A DNA stretch of 32,607 nt from Actinomycetes bacterium (GCA_024639225.1 JAHEIS010000012.1:1-32607); one strand, 5' to 3'; positions 7,308 to 17,426 are shown, counted from the stretch's first letter. The notes: generated by a model from the sequence alone, not told the origin. A program made the numbers and translations.

Positions 7308-7949
7308 TCATCCGCGTTGAGAGTCGGCGAGGAAGGAGATGGTGCGGTCAAGGGCCGCCCCGGCCGCGGCGGCGTCGTAGGCGGGCTGGTCGCTCTCGGC
7401 GAACCAGTGGGTCGTACCCGGGTAGTCGTGGCATCTATACGTCAGTCCGTGCAGTGACGCGGCGTGCTCCATCCTCCGACGCGCCGATGGCCGGACGAAA
7501 CCGTCTGTCCCGGCGAAATGGGCCAGTACCGGTGATGTGGTCAGGGTGAAATCCCCGGCCCGCGCGGCGTAGTAGAGCACCGTGGCGGCGACCGTCGGCG
7601 GCGGATGCTGCGCCAGCCAGACCGCCCAGTGGCCGCCCATCGAGAATCCGACGACCGCCGGATCGACCCCGCTGGCGCGCGTGTGGGCGGCCAGTCGTTT
7701 CAGGGACCGCTGAAGCACCCGGTACACCGGTTCGCTGCGTCGTGTGCGGCGGAGCTCCTGGGCCTGTTGGTCGGTGTCGGCGGTGCGGCCGTCGTAGAGG
7801 TCGACACAGCCGACCACAAATCCGCCCGCCGCGAGCCGATCGGCGTAGCGGGTGAACGACGACGTGAGGCCCCACCATGAATGGATGATCAGAACGGGCG
7901 GTCCGGAAGCGCCGGGAGGCAGCGCCACGTAGGCCAGGGCGTCGCTCAT
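7308..7949 (-). CDS. Dienelactone hydrolase family alpha/beta hydrolase
   Basis: A 213-residue cytoplasmic alpha/beta hydrolase of the dienelactone hydrolase type. It has 'PVLIIHSWWGLTSSF' at the oxyanion-side strand, then 'VVGCVDLYDGRTA', the nucleophile elbow 'VVGFSMGGHWAV', 'HFAGTDGFV' carrying the catalytic Asp and 'YPGTTHWF' carrying the His. Classical dienelactone hydrolase uses Cys in the elbow; this protein has Ser, so it is more likely a general esterase of the family. The track ORF begins far upstream at 8549, but that part belongs to the pseudogene in the same strand and frame. The ATG at 7949 is where family similarity begins, 16 bases after the pseudogene stop. Substrate unknown. 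Confidence 0.85.
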   Translation of the reverse strand: MSDALAYVALPPGASGPPVLIIHSWWGLTSSFTRYADRLAAGGFVVGCVDLYDGRTADTDQQAQELRRTRRSEPVYRVLQRSLKRLAAHTRASGVDPAVVGFSMGGHWAVWLAQHPPPTVAATVLYYAARAGDFTLTTSPVLAHFAGTDGFVRPSARRRMEHAASLHGLTYRCHDYPGTTHWFAESDQPAYDAAAAGAALDRTISFLADSQRG

Positions 7950-7965
7950 CCCGACGACCGGTCCG

Positions 7966-8541
7966 TCACTCGGATTCGTCGGCTTGGTGCGCCCACCGTC
8001 CCGACCGTAGAGCGCGGAGGGTGTTCCAGCGGCTCGGTCCGCCCGTGTCGTCGATGTCGAACCCGACCCGACCGGCGTGGTTGGTCTGGACGGGCCACGC
8101 GCCACCAGTGCGTCGGCGTTTCTGGAGGGCGCCCAGCGCATCGTCGAAGCGGTGGTCCCGGGCGAGTCGGACTCGCGGAAGTGATCGAGACCGCGGAGCA
8201 CGTCGTAGCGCCACCGCGGTGGGAACGACCGCCGGGGCAACCCAGGATGTACGACGGTTCCGTGTCGGTGGGAGATGTCGAGGCGGTGGTAGAGACCTCC
8301 GGCCCAGGTGCCCGGCGGGTTCTGGCGAGACAGAAGCTGCGGCCCCCAACCCGTCGTCGCGGCACGCGCGTTCGGCGGCGACGTCCTGCGGGGTGGCGTC
8401 GAGGAGATCGCGCCGTGTCTGGCAGCGGATCGCCGGATCGCCGTCCAGCGGCCAGTCCAGGAGCCCTTCCGCCAGCGCTTCGCGGATGGGGTGCTCAGTC
8501 GGGAGCTGACTCCGGTGGGCGGAGCGGGGGTGCTGCGGCAT
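7966..8541 (-). pseudogene. Frameshifted, internally deleted squalene-cyclase-like protein gene
   Basis: Two minus-strand frames together spell one protein. Frame A gives the start 'GDPAIRCQTRRDLLDA'. Near 8360 the reading moves to frame B with 'TTGWGPQLLSRQNPPGTWAG' and 'SFPPRWRYDVLRGLDHF'. Near 8160 it returns to frame A with 'RFDDALGALQKRRR' and ends 'PSRWNTLRALRSGRWA'. These blocks, in this order, match what I recall of bacterial terpenoid-cyclase-like proteins of about 300 residues. The usual repeat region between 'GGLY' and 'HRL' appears to be missing, so there is an internal deletion as well as two frameshifts. Both shifts fall in CG-rich runs (CGCGCG and CCCGGG), so sequencing error could explain them but not the deletion. 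It lies between acsA and the hydrolase gene, all on one strand. Confidence 0.7.
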
Positions 8542-8584
8542 GGTCGCACCCAGCCGATGGCGGCTCACCCGTGGTGCGTCGCGA

Positions 8585-10582
<1,998 letters not shown>

Positions 10583-10648
10583 CGGATCTCCTGGTCGGCG
10601 GGCACCGGCCCCTGGTGGGGGACCGGGTGGGCAACGGAAGGTCGACCG

Positions 10649-10654
10649 ATCATA
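10649..10654 (-). promoter_or_regulatory. Possible -10 (TATGAT) of acsA
   Basis: On the minus strand TATGAT lies about 67 bases before the acsA ATG, in otherwise GC-rich DNA. No good -35 is visible at 17-18 bases. Weak call. Confidence 0.35.
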
Positions 10655-10712
10655 TGGCCGGTGCCCGAGCGGGTGCGAGCGGGCGCCGCCGACCCGGGCC
10701 CTGGCGACGCGC

Positions 10713-10718
10713 TATAGT
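10713..10718 (+). promoter_or_regulatory. -10 element (TATAGT) of the bS18 gene
   Basis: TATAGT is close to the TATAAT consensus and sits 34 bases before the GTG, leaving a short leader of about 27 bases that holds the GGGAG ribosome binding site. A poor -35 (CCGACC, 10689-10694) is spaced at 18 bases. Confidence 0.5.
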
Positions 10719-10752
10719 GCCGGGCCGCAGATCAGCGAGCAGTGGGAGATAC

Positions 10753-11220
10753 GTGGCCAAGCCGCGCGGACGCAACAGGAAAAAGGGACGCAGGGGCGCC
10801 GCCCCGACGCAGCGCAAGCGGCGTCCTCAGCTTCCCATCGAGGAACTCGATTGGAAGAACTACCCCAACCTCCGCCGATTCGTGTCGGAGCGGGGCAAGA
10901 TCCGGGCCCGTCGGATCACCGGCCTGTCACGCAAGCAGCAGTCCCGGATCGCCCGGGCGGTCAAGCGGGCGCGTGAGATGGGCCTGCTCATCTACCCCGA
11001 CCAGGACCGCAAGGTTCCCAAGTCGGCGCAGCGTCCGCTCGAGCCGGCGCCGAGCCCCGAGGCGAGCACGTCGACGGCGACCGCGACCCCGGACGCCCCG
11101 CCCGCCGAAACTCCGGCCACCGAAACTCCGGCCGCCGAGGCGGCCCAGGAGGTCAGCGAGAGCCTGGAGGCCGCTGTCGAGGCTGCCGAGGGCGCCGACA
11201 CCACGGCGGCCGCCGAGTAG
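10753..11220 (+). CDS. rpsR: Small ribosomal subunit protein bS18, solitary copy with long Ala/Pro/Glu tail
   Basis: Residues 30-81 carry the bS18 signature: 'LDWKNYPNLRRFVSERGKIR' followed by 'ARRITGLSRKQQSRIARAVK' and 'RAREMGLLIY'. This is the part that binds bS6 and the 16S central domain. The first 28 residues are very basic. There is no cysteine in the N-terminal segment, so it is the zinc-free (C-minus) form. After residue 90 comes a roughly 65-residue low-complexity acidic tail rich in Ala, Pro, Thr and Glu, absent from ordinary bS18 (about 75-90 residues). The gene stands alone, not in rpsF-ssb-rpsR-rplI. The track start at 10615 is too early: TATAGT and GGGAG place the start at GTG 10753 (155 residues). 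It may be a paralogue or the only copy. Confidence 0.88.
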   Translation: MAKPRGRNRKKGRRGAAPTQRKRRPQLPIEELDWKNYPNLRRFVSERGKIRARRITGLSRKQQSRIARAVKRAREMGLLIYPDQDRKVPKSAQRPLEPAPSPEASTSTATATPDAPPAETPATETPAAEAAQEVSESLEAAVEAAEGADTTAAAE

Positions 11221-11225
11221 GAATT

Positions 11226-11244
11226 CCGGGGTCGTCGGACCCGG
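11226..11244 (+). terminator. Hairpin after the bS18 gene
   Basis: CCG-GGGTC / GACCC-GG with a GTCG loop and one bulged G starts six bases after the stop. It probably ends the bS18 transcript. No T-run follows. Confidence 0.45.
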
Positions 11245-11260
11245 CTGAGAAGCTGGGGCC

Positions 11261-11452
11261 GTGACCTCGTCCTGTCCCCGTTGCCACGGCCCTGTCGCTT
11301 GGCGCAACAACGGCCTGTGGTGCGATCGCTGCCACCTCAAGACCGAGAACTGCTGCGAGGGGGCCCCGCAACCGCTTGCGGAAACGGGTCGGACGGCCAG
11401 TTGCCCCGGCCCGCCTGCGCCCGGTGGCGGGGATGTTCTGCCCACTTGTTGA
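11261..11452 (+). CDS. Small zinc-ribbon protein, function unknown
   Basis: A 63-residue protein with two CxxC pairs, 'CPRCHGPVAW' (C5, C8) and 'WCDRCHLKTENCCEGA' (C21, C24, plus C31 and C32). That is the layout of a treble-clef or zinc-ribbon knuckle and should bind one zinc. The rest is a Pro/Gly-rich tail without structure signals. No Shine-Dalgarno sequence precedes the GTG. A GAAGCT hexamer exactly six bases upstream resembles the leaderless -10 pattern of this genome but lacks its first T. The stop codon overlaps a TTGACG in the clpC upstream region. I recall similar tiny 'xxCCEG' zinc proteins as hypothetical proteins only, so a function cannot be given. Confidence 0.55.
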   Translation: MTSSCPRCHGPVAWRNNGLWCDRCHLKTENCCEGAPQPLAETGRTASCPGPPAPGGGDVLPTC

Positions 11453-11627
11453 CGGGGTAACGAAAGAGGGCGCCGTGCTACTCTTCTCTGTCCAATGACG
11501 GCGAAAAACCGCCATCTCATCCCATGTGATGGCAATCGCGGGGCGTGCCCCGTGTGGGGAGAAAAACCGCTCTCCGCCCTCATCCCGCGACGGCGCCCGA
11601 ACGGGCCCAGCTCTAGGAGGCAGCTCG
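11449..11627 (+). promoter_or_regulatory. clpC upstream/leader region with tandem structured repeats
   Basis: The region holds TTGACG (11449-11454), a TACTCT -10-like hexamer (11479-11484; spacing 24, too long for a standard pair) and a structured stretch. GAAAAACCGC occurs at 11503-11512 and again at 11561-11570, each followed by CTCATCCC. Around them are hairpins: GGCG/CGCC, CATC/GATG, GGGGC/GCCCC and GGAGA/TCTCC. AGGAGG at 11615-11620 is the clpC ribosome binding site, seven bases before the ATG. I see no HspR-type (HAIR) or CtsR box. Confidence 0.5.
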
Positions 11628-14168
11628 ATGTTTGAACGCTTCACCGAACGCGCCCGGCAGGTCGTCGTGCTCGCCCAGGAAGAGGCGCGCACCCTGAAGC
11701 ACAACTACATCGGCACCGAGCACATCCTGCTCGGCCTGCTGCGCGAGGAAGAGGGCCTGGCCGCCCGCGTCCTCGAGGGGCTGGAGATCACCGTCGAAGA
11801 GGTCCGCGCCCAGGTGATCCGCATCGTCGGATCCGGCGAGGAGGTCACTTCCGGGCAGATCCCGTTCACCCCGCGCGCCAAGAAGGTGCTCGAACTCGCC
11901 CTGCGCGAGGCCCTGTCGCTGGGTCATAACTACATCGGCACCGAGCACATCCTGCTCGGACTCGTCCGGGAGAACGAGGGCGTCGCCGCCCGCATCCTCT
12001 CCGACTTCGACGCGGACTCCGAGAAGATCCGAAACGAGATCATCCGCATGCTCTCCGGCCCCGGCCGTCGTCAGGGCGCCGGCGCGACCGCCGGTTCGGG
12101 CTCAGGATCGGGCGGGAGCGGCGAGGGCAAGAAGTCGAGCAAGCTGCTCGACCAGTTCGGCCGCAACCTCACCAAGCTCGCCGCCGACGGCAAGCTCGAC
12201 CCCGTCGTGGGTCGCCAGACCGAGGTCGAGCGGATGATGCAGATCCTCTCGCGCCGCACCAAGAACAACCCGGTGCTCATCGGTGAGCCCGGCGTCGGCA
12301 AGACGGCCGTCGTCGAGGGGCTCGCCCAGCGCATCTCCTCCGGCCAGGTCCCCGACCTGCTCCGTGACAAGCAGATCTACACCCTTGATCTCGCGGCGCT
12401 CGTCGCCGGCTCCAAGTACCGGGGTGAGTTCGAGGAGCGCCTCAAGAAGGTCATGAAGGAGATCGGCCAGCGCGGCGACATCATCCTGTTCATCGACGAG
12501 CTCCACAATCTCGTGGGCGCGGGTGCCGCGGAGGGCGCGATCGACGCGGCCTCCATCCTCAAGCCGGCCCTCGCCCGCGGTGAGCTGCAGACCATCGGCG
12601 CCACCACGCTCGACGAGTTCCGCAAGTACCTCGAGCGCGACTCAGCGCTCGAGCGCCGCTTTCAGCAGGTCAAGGTCGACCAGCCGAGCCAGGAGGAGAC
12701 CGTTCAGATTCTCCGCGGCCTGCGCGACCGCTACGAGACCCACCACCACATTGAAATCACCGATGAGGCCCTCGAGGCCGCCGCGGTGCTCGCCGATCGC
12801 TACATCGCGGACCGCTTTCTGCCGGACAAGGCCATCGACCTCATGGACGAGGCCGCGTCCCGGATGCGCATCAAGACGATGACCGCCCCGCCGACCTACC
12901 GCGAGCTCGAGGACGAGATCGAGACCGTCCGCAAGGACAAGGAAGGCGCGATCGAGGCGCAGGAGTTCGAGAAGGCCGCCAACCTCCGCGACAAGGAGCG
13001 GCGCCTCACCAACAAGAAGCGCGAGCTCGAGGAGTCCTGGAAGAACGATGAGGAGGGGCCTCGCGCCGCCATCGGCGAGGAGGAGATCGCCGACATCGTC
13101 TCCATGTGGACCGGCATCCCCGTCTTCAAGCTCACCGAGGCCGAGCAGCAGAAGTTGCTGCGGATGGAGGACGAGCTGCACAAGCGCGTCATCGGCCAGG
13201 AGCAGGCCATCCAGGCCGTCTCCAAGGCGATCCGTCGCGCCCGGGCGGGGATCAAGGACCCCAAGCGTCCCGCCGGGTCGTTCATCTTCCTCGGCCCCTC
13301 AGGTGTCGGTAAGACCGAGCTGGCCCGCACGCTCGCCGAGTTCCTGTTCGGCGACGAGAGCGCGCTGATCCAGGTCGACATGTCTGAGTACATGGAGAAG
13401 TTCGCCGTCTCCCGCCTGGTGGGCTCGCCCCCGGGCTACATCGGCTACGACGAGGGCGGCCAGCTCACGGAGCAGGTCCGGCGCAAGCCGTACTCGGTCG
13501 TGCTGCTCGACGAGATCGAGAAGGCCCACCCCGAGGTGTTCAACATCCTCCTGCAGGTGCTCGAGGACGGCCACCTCACCGATGCCCAGGGCCGTGCGGT
13601 CGACTTCCGCAACGTGATCATGATCATGACCAGCAACATTGGCGCGGCGACCATCGCCCGCAACACGCCTTTGGGCTTCTCGGTCAGCGATGAGGCCGGC
13701 CTGTCGTACGACGACATGAAGCAGCAGGTCATGGGCGAGCTGCGCAAGGTATTCCGCCCCGAGCTGATCAACCGCATCGATGAGATCATCGTCTTCCACA
13801 AGCTGAGCAAGGATGAGATCAAGGAGATCGTCGATCTCCTGCTGGTCCGGCTCAAGGAGCAGATGTCCGAACACGGGTTCTCGCTCCAGCTCAACGAGGA
13901 CGCCAAGGATCTGCTCGTCGACGAGGGGTACGACCCCGCCATGGGCGCCCGGCCGCTGCGCCGTGCGATCCAGCGCCTCATCGAAGATCCGCTCGCCGAC
14001 GAGGTCCTCGGAGGCAACCTGCCCGAGGGAACCATCGTCGAGGTCGGACGCGACGGCGACAAGGTAGTGCTCACGACCAAGCCTCCCGCCGCCGGTGCTC
14101 CGCCTGAGACCGTCGGTGCGGCTGCCGGTGCCCCGGAGGAGACGACGACCGAGCCCAGCGACTCGTAA
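11628..14168 (+). CDS. clpC: ATP-dependent Clp protease ATP-binding subunit ClpC
   Basis: A 846-residue Hsp100 unfoldase that feeds substrates to ClpP. Two Clp_N repeats cover residues 1-150, each with '[13 protein letters not shown]'. A Gly/Ser linker follows. AAA-1 has Walker A 'GEPGVGKT' near residue 219 and Walker B 'ILFIDELHN'. The UVR-type coiled middle domain contains '[17 protein letters not shown]' near 443-460, which separates ClpC from ClpA and ClpB. AAA-2 has 'GPSGVGKT' near 555 and '[13 protein letters not shown]'. The D2-small domain ends '[19 protein letters not shown]', with a Pro/Ala/Glu tail. The ATG has AGGAGG at ideal spacing. The track start at 11526 is rejected because it translates the leader repeats. 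radA follows after 19 bases. Confidence 0.98.
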   Translation: MFERFTERARQVVVLAQEEARTLKHNYIGTEHILLGLLREEEGLAARVLEGLEITVEEVRAQVIRIVGSGEEVTSGQIPFTPRAKKVLELALREALSLGHNYIGTEHILLGLVRENEGVAARILSDFDADSEKIRNEIIRMLSGPGRRQGAGATAGSGSGSGGSGEGKKSSKLLDQFGRNLTKLAADGKLDPVVGRQTEVERMMQILSRRTKNNPVLIGEPGVGKTAVVEGLAQRISSGQVPDLLRDKQIYTLDLAALVAGSKYRGEFEERLKKVMKEIGQRGDIILFIDELHNLVGAGAAEGAIDAASILKPALARGELQTIGATTLDEFRKYLERDSALERRFQQVKVDQPSQEETVQILRGLRDRYETHHHIEITDEALEAAAVLADRYIADRFLPDKAIDLMDEAASRMRIKTMTAPPTYRELEDEIETVRKDKEGAIEAQEFEKAANLRDKERRLTNKKRELEESWKNDEEGPRAAIGEEEIADIVSMWTGIPVFKLTEAEQQKLLRMEDELHKRVIGQEQAIQAVSKAIRRARAGIKDPKRPAGSFIFLGPSGVGKTELARTLAEFLFGDESALIQVDMSEYMEKFAVSRLVGSPPGYIGYDEGGQLTEQVRRKPYSVVLLDEIEKAHPEVFNILLQVLEDGHLTDAQGRAVDFRNVIMIMTSNIGAATIARNTPLGFSVSDEAGLSYDDMKQQVMGELRKVFRPELINRIDEIIVFHKLSKDEIKEIVDLLLVRLKEQMSEHGFSLQLNEDAKDLLVDEGYDPAMGARPLRRAIQRLIEDPLADEVLGGNLPEGTIVEVGRDGDKVVLTTKPPAAGAPPETVGAAAGAPEETTTEPSDS

Positions 14169-14187
14169 TCGCCGGGGTGGCACACAG

Positions 14188-15546
14188 ATGAGCGCGAAGA
14201 CTCGCGCCCGCGAGACCTACGTCTGCGAAAGCTGCGGCGCGACGGCGCTGCAGTGGATGGGGCAGTGCCCCTCCTGTGAGGCGTGGGACACGCTGGCTCG
14301 CCGCCAGGCGCCCCTCGCAGGTGCGCCGGCGGGTGACGCCGTGTCACCACTGCGCCTGTCCGAGATCGACGACGCCGAGGCGCCGCGCGTGCCGACCGGC
14401 ATCGCGGAGCTCGATCGCGTGCTCGGCGGCGGCCTCGTCCCCGGCTCGCTCGTCCTGCTGGGCGGAGAGCCGGGCATCGGCAAGAGCACGTTGGCCCTGC
14501 AGGTCCTCGGATCACTCGCCGGCGAGCTCGACGTGCTCCTGGTCACCGGCGAGGAGTCGCCGCGCCAGGTGCGTGGTCGTGCTCGGCGGATCGGGCCGGC
14601 CTGTGACGCCATCGCCGTCCTCGCCGAGACCCGCCTCGAGGCGGTGATCTCCGCGATCCTCGGCCAACGCCCGACCGTGTGCGTGATTGACTCCGTCCAG
14701 ACCCTGATGTCCGACGCCGTCGAGGCCGGGCCGGGCTCGGTGCCGCAGGTCCGCCAGGCCACCGCCGAGCTGATGCGGCTCGCCAAGTCGGAGGGTGTCG
14801 CGATCATCCTGATCGGTCAGGTGACAAAGGACGGTGCGCTCGCCGGGCCCCGCACGCTGGAGCACCTGGTCGACTGCGTTCTCACCTTCGAGTCGGCGGC
14901 CGGCGGCGACTACCGCCTGTTGCGGGCCGTCAAGAACCGCTTCGGCTCGGTCAACGAGACCGGCACCTTCGAGATGTGTGCCGAGGGCCTCGTGGAGGTG
15001 GACGATCCGTCGGGGATCTTCCTCAGCGACGGAGCGGCCCGAATGGGCTCCTGCGTCTACTGCGCCGTCGAGGGCACGCGGGTTGTGCCGCTCGAGATCG
15101 AGGCGCTGGTGACGCCGACGAGCATCGTCCCGCCGCGCCGCGCCGCCGTCGGGATCGACAAGGGGCGCCTCGCCCAGGTGATCGCGGTGCTCACCCGTCA
15201 CGCCGGTCTGAGCCTCGGCGACCACGACATCTTCGTGAGCGTTGCGGGCGGGGCGAAAGCCACCGATCCCGCGTCTGATCTTGCGATCGCTCTGGCGATC
15301 GCGAGCGCCCATCGGGGCGCACCCCTTGCCGCACGGACCGCGGCTTTCGGGGAACTCGGTCTGACGGGCGCAGTGCGTCCCGTCAGCCACGTCGCCCGTC
15401 GCCTCGCCGCGGCGGAGACTCACGGCATGGACGCCGCAGTGGTACCGGTTCCGGTACCGGAGGGGGCCTCAGCGCTCCCGGAACGCGTTGAGCCGGTCGT
15501 CGGCATACGCGATGCACTGGCGGCGGGCTTCGCGGCCGCGCGCTGA
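14188..15546 (+). CDS. radA: DNA repair protein RadA
   Basis: A RecA-like ATPase that helps process recombination intermediates, acting as a DnaB-type helicase at D-loops in studied relatives. The N-terminal C4 zinc finger 'CESCGATALQWMGQCPSC' lies at about residues 11-28. Walker A is 'GGEPGIGKST', Walker B lies around 'VCVIDSVQTL', and the RadA-specific 'KNRFGSVNETG' is intact. The C-terminal Lon-like domain carries 'GVAGGAK'-type residues in 'FVSVAGGAKATDPASDLAIA'. At 452 residues it is full length. The ATG at 14188 is chosen because the zinc finger begins soon after it; the track start at 14095 lies inside clpC. It is probably co-transcribed with clpC. Confidence 0.96.
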   Translation: MSAKTRARETYVCESCGATALQWMGQCPSCEAWDTLARRQAPLAGAPAGDAVSPLRLSEIDDAEAPRVPTGIAELDRVLGGGLVPGSLVLLGGEPGIGKSTLALQVLGSLAGELDVLLVTGEESPRQVRGRARRIGPACDAIAVLAETRLEAVISAILGQRPTVCVIDSVQTLMSDAVEAGPGSVPQVRQATAELMRLAKSEGVAIILIGQVTKDGALAGPRTLEHLVDCVLTFESAAGGDYRLLRAVKNRFGSVNETGTFEMCAEGLVEVDDPSGIFLSDGAARMGSCVYCAVEGTRVVPLEIEALVTPTSIVPPRRAAVGIDKGRLAQVIAVLTRHAGLSLGDHDIFVSVAGGAKATDPASDLAIALAIASAHRGAPLAARTAAFGELGLTGAVRPVSHVARRLAAAETHGMDAAVVPVPVPEGASALPERVEPVVGIRDALAAGFAAAR

Positions 15547-15578
15547 CATGTCGATAGTCAAGCGATAGGGGATCAGTA

Positions 15579-16148
15579 GTGGGCTACAAAGTCGGAGAGA
15601 AGGTCGTCTACCCGCACCATGGCGCGGGCACGATCGTCACGAAAGAGACCAAGGAGGTCCTCGGGCAGAAGCGCGAGTACCTCACCATCGAGATCCTCTA
15701 CAACGAGATGACCGTCCAGGTCCCGACGGAGAACGCTGACCGGGCCGGCCTGCGGAAGGTCATCAGCAACAAAGAGGTCGATGACGTACTCGCGGTGCTC
15801 AAGGACAGCGGCACCCAGATGCCCAAGAACTGGAACCGCCGCTTCAAGCACAACCGCGACAAGATCAAGACCGGTGACATCTACGAACTGGCTGAGGTCG
15901 TCCGCAATCTCTCGATCCGGGATCTCGACAAAGGTCTCTCCACGGGCGAGAAGCAGATGTTCGGACGGGCGAAGAAGATCCTTGCCAGCGAGTTGATGTA
16001 CGCGCGGAAGATGGAGCAGGACGAGGCGCTCGAGTTCCTCGAGAAGCTCCTGTCTGACGTCGGTCTGGCGCGTCTCGAGCAAGAAGAGAAGGAGAAGAAG
16101 GAGAAGAAGCCGGCCAAGAAGAAGGCCGCGGCGGCCAGCGAGAGCTGA
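15579..16148 (+). CDS. carD: CarD-family transcriptional regulator
   Basis: CarD binds the RNA polymerase beta subunit and stabilises open complexes, notably at rRNA promoters in mycobacteria. The N-terminal RNA-polymerase-interacting Tudor-like domain is visible as 'KVGEKVVYPHHGAGTI' plus 'YLTIEILYNEMTVQVP' (residues 1-60). The helical DNA-binding domain spans about 70-165, with 'MPKNWNRRFKHNRDKIKTGD' and 'LSTGEKQMFGRAKKILASEL'. The end is a Lys/Ala-rich tail of about 25 residues ('KKEKKPAKKKAAA'). The GTG start has AGGGG about eight bases upstream. A GATAGT hexamer at 15553-15558 may be a -10. The 32-base gap from radA suggests either an operon or its own promoter. Confidence 0.95.
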   Translation: MGYKVGEKVVYPHHGAGTIVTKETKEVLGQKREYLTIEILYNEMTVQVPTENADRAGLRKVISNKEVDDVLAVLKDSGTQMPKNWNRRFKHNRDKIKTGDIYELAEVVRNLSIRDLDKGLSTGEKQMFGRAKKILASELMYARKMEQDEALEFLEKLLSDVGLARLEQEEKEKKEKKPAKKKAAAASES

Positions 16149-16149
16149 G

Positions 16150-16186
16150 AGGAGAGTCGCGCGGATTCGCGCGCGCTCGCTCCTCC
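16150..16186 (+). terminator. Long GC hairpin between carD and the PIN/TRAM gene
   Basis: GAGGAG...CTCCTC encloses CGCGCG-GATT-CGCGCG, forming a two-part stem that ends four bases before the annotated GTG of the next gene. It may be a partial terminator, or it may limit ribosome access to that start. There is no T-tract. Confidence 0.4.
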
Positions 16187-16190
16187 CCGT

Positions 16191-17408
16191 GTGAAACCCT
16201 CCGGTCCTGCGCTGCTCCGACAGCCGCCGGACAAGGTAGAAATACGTCGTGAAGGGCCGTGGTTTCGCGGTCCGTGGGTCCCGCGCGAGGAGATACGACA
16301 GCATGAACGCCCGGCACGCCGCTCGCGCCGCGGGCTGTGGGCCCCCGAGGTCGTCGTGCTGCTGACCAGCCGACTCGTCGGGGCGCTGCTGTTCGGGCTC
16401 GGCGCGCTCCAGGCCGCCCGGTCCTTCGATCTGCGCGCACAGGTCGGGGACTCGTGGTACTACGTCGCCCTGGCCGCCGCCATTGCGGTGGGCACGGGCG
16501 TGGGGTTCGTCCTCGGGTCCGTAACGGGTCGCTGGCTCTCCGGTCGCCTCTCGGCATTCGAGGTCGCGACCGACCGCCGATCTGCGTCGGAGTTGCTCGC
16601 CGGCACCGGCGGCTTGGTCGTCGGCCTGATCGCAGCGATCCTCGCCGGCTTCGCCGTGCTGCAGCTGCCCTTCGGGATCGGGCGCTACCTGCTGCTGCCG
16701 GTCGTGCTGATCGTCGCCTACGCCTTCGCCCGAGTGGCCGCACGGCGCCACCGGGACATCTTCCGCCTGGTCGGGATCCGGTCGCGCGCGGGCAGCGCCG
16801 CCCCGCCCCGGGTGATCGACACCAGCGCCATCATCGACGGACGCGTGGCCGATGTGCTGGCCACGCGCTTTCTGAGCGGTCAGGTCGTGGTGCCCGCCTT
16901 CGTCCTGGAGGAGTTGCAGAAGGTGGCCGATTCGTCAGACCCGATCAAACGGGCCCGCGGCCGGCGCGGCCTGGAGCTCGTCGAGAAGCTCAAGGCCGAC
17001 TCCAACGGAGGCTTCTCGGTCCGCCGGACCGACTACCCGGAGATCGACGAGGTCGACGCCAAGCTCGTGCGCACCGCCGAGGAGATCGGTGGATCCATCG
17101 TGACCACGGACTTCAACCTGAACAAAGTCGCACAGATCCACGACGTGGACGTGCTCAACGTCAACGACCTGGCCAACGCCCTCAAGCCCGCGGTTCTCCC
17201 GGGCGAGCGGATGAAGGTGCGGGTTATCCGCGAAGGACGTGAGTACAACCAGGGTGTCGGCTACCTGGATGACGGCACCATGATTGTCGTGGAAGGAGGC
17301 CGGAAGCACCTCGGACGCGAAGTGGCGGTCGAGGTGACGTCGGTACTCCAGAACCCGTCGGGAAAGATGGTCTTCACTAAGCGCCGCGAGGACGCGTCCG
17401 ACGTGTAA
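16191..17408 (+). CDS. Membrane PIN-TRAM domain protein (putative RNase)
   Basis: An integral membrane protein with a cytoplasmic RNase-like module. Roughly 50 basic N-terminal residues precede four hydrophobic segments (about 52-75, 88-112, 138-160 and 164-184). The PIN nuclease domain follows, with acidic residues in 'RVIDTSAIIDGRVADVL', 'VLEELQKVADSSD', 'DEVDAKLV' and 'GGSIVTTDFNLNKVA'. A C-terminal TRAM RNA-binding domain contains 'GYLDDGTMIVVEGGRKHLG'. Bacillus YacL is the best-known relative. Next to carD, radA and ispD this is a widely conserved neighbourhood. The first available start in frame is GTG 16191, close behind a hairpin; the next GTG (16356) would cut into the first membrane helix. 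At 405 residues it is slightly long because of the N-terminal extension. Confidence 0.9.
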   Translation: MKPSGPALLRQPPDKVEIRREGPWFRGPWVPREEIRQHERPARRSRRGLWAPEVVVLLTSRLVGALLFGLGALQAARSFDLRAQVGDSWYYVALAAAIAVGTGVGFVLGSVTGRWLSGRLSAFEVATDRRSASELLAGTGGLVVGLIAAILAGFAVLQLPFGIGRYLLLPVVLIVAYAFARVAARRHRDIFRLVGIRSRAGSAAPPRVIDTSAIIDGRVADVLATRFLSGQVVVPAFVLEELQKVADSSDPIKRARGRRGLELVEKLKADSNGGFSVRRTDYPEIDEVDAKLVRTAEEIGGSIVTTDFNLNKVAQIHDVDVLNVNDLANALKPAVLPGERMKVRVIREGREYNQGVGYLDDGTMIVVEGGRKHLGREVAVEVTSVLQNPSGKMVFTKRREDASDV

Positions 17409-17426
17409 CGAAGTTCTATGAAGTTG

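Noticed and set aside
5633-7351. 572-residue minus-strand ORF over lysS
   Set aside because: Antisense shadow of lysS, which has all class II motifs.
11526-11627. Upstream start of the ClpC ORF
   Set aside because: It translates the hairpin-rich leader; AGGAGG and family alignment both fix the start at ATG 11628.
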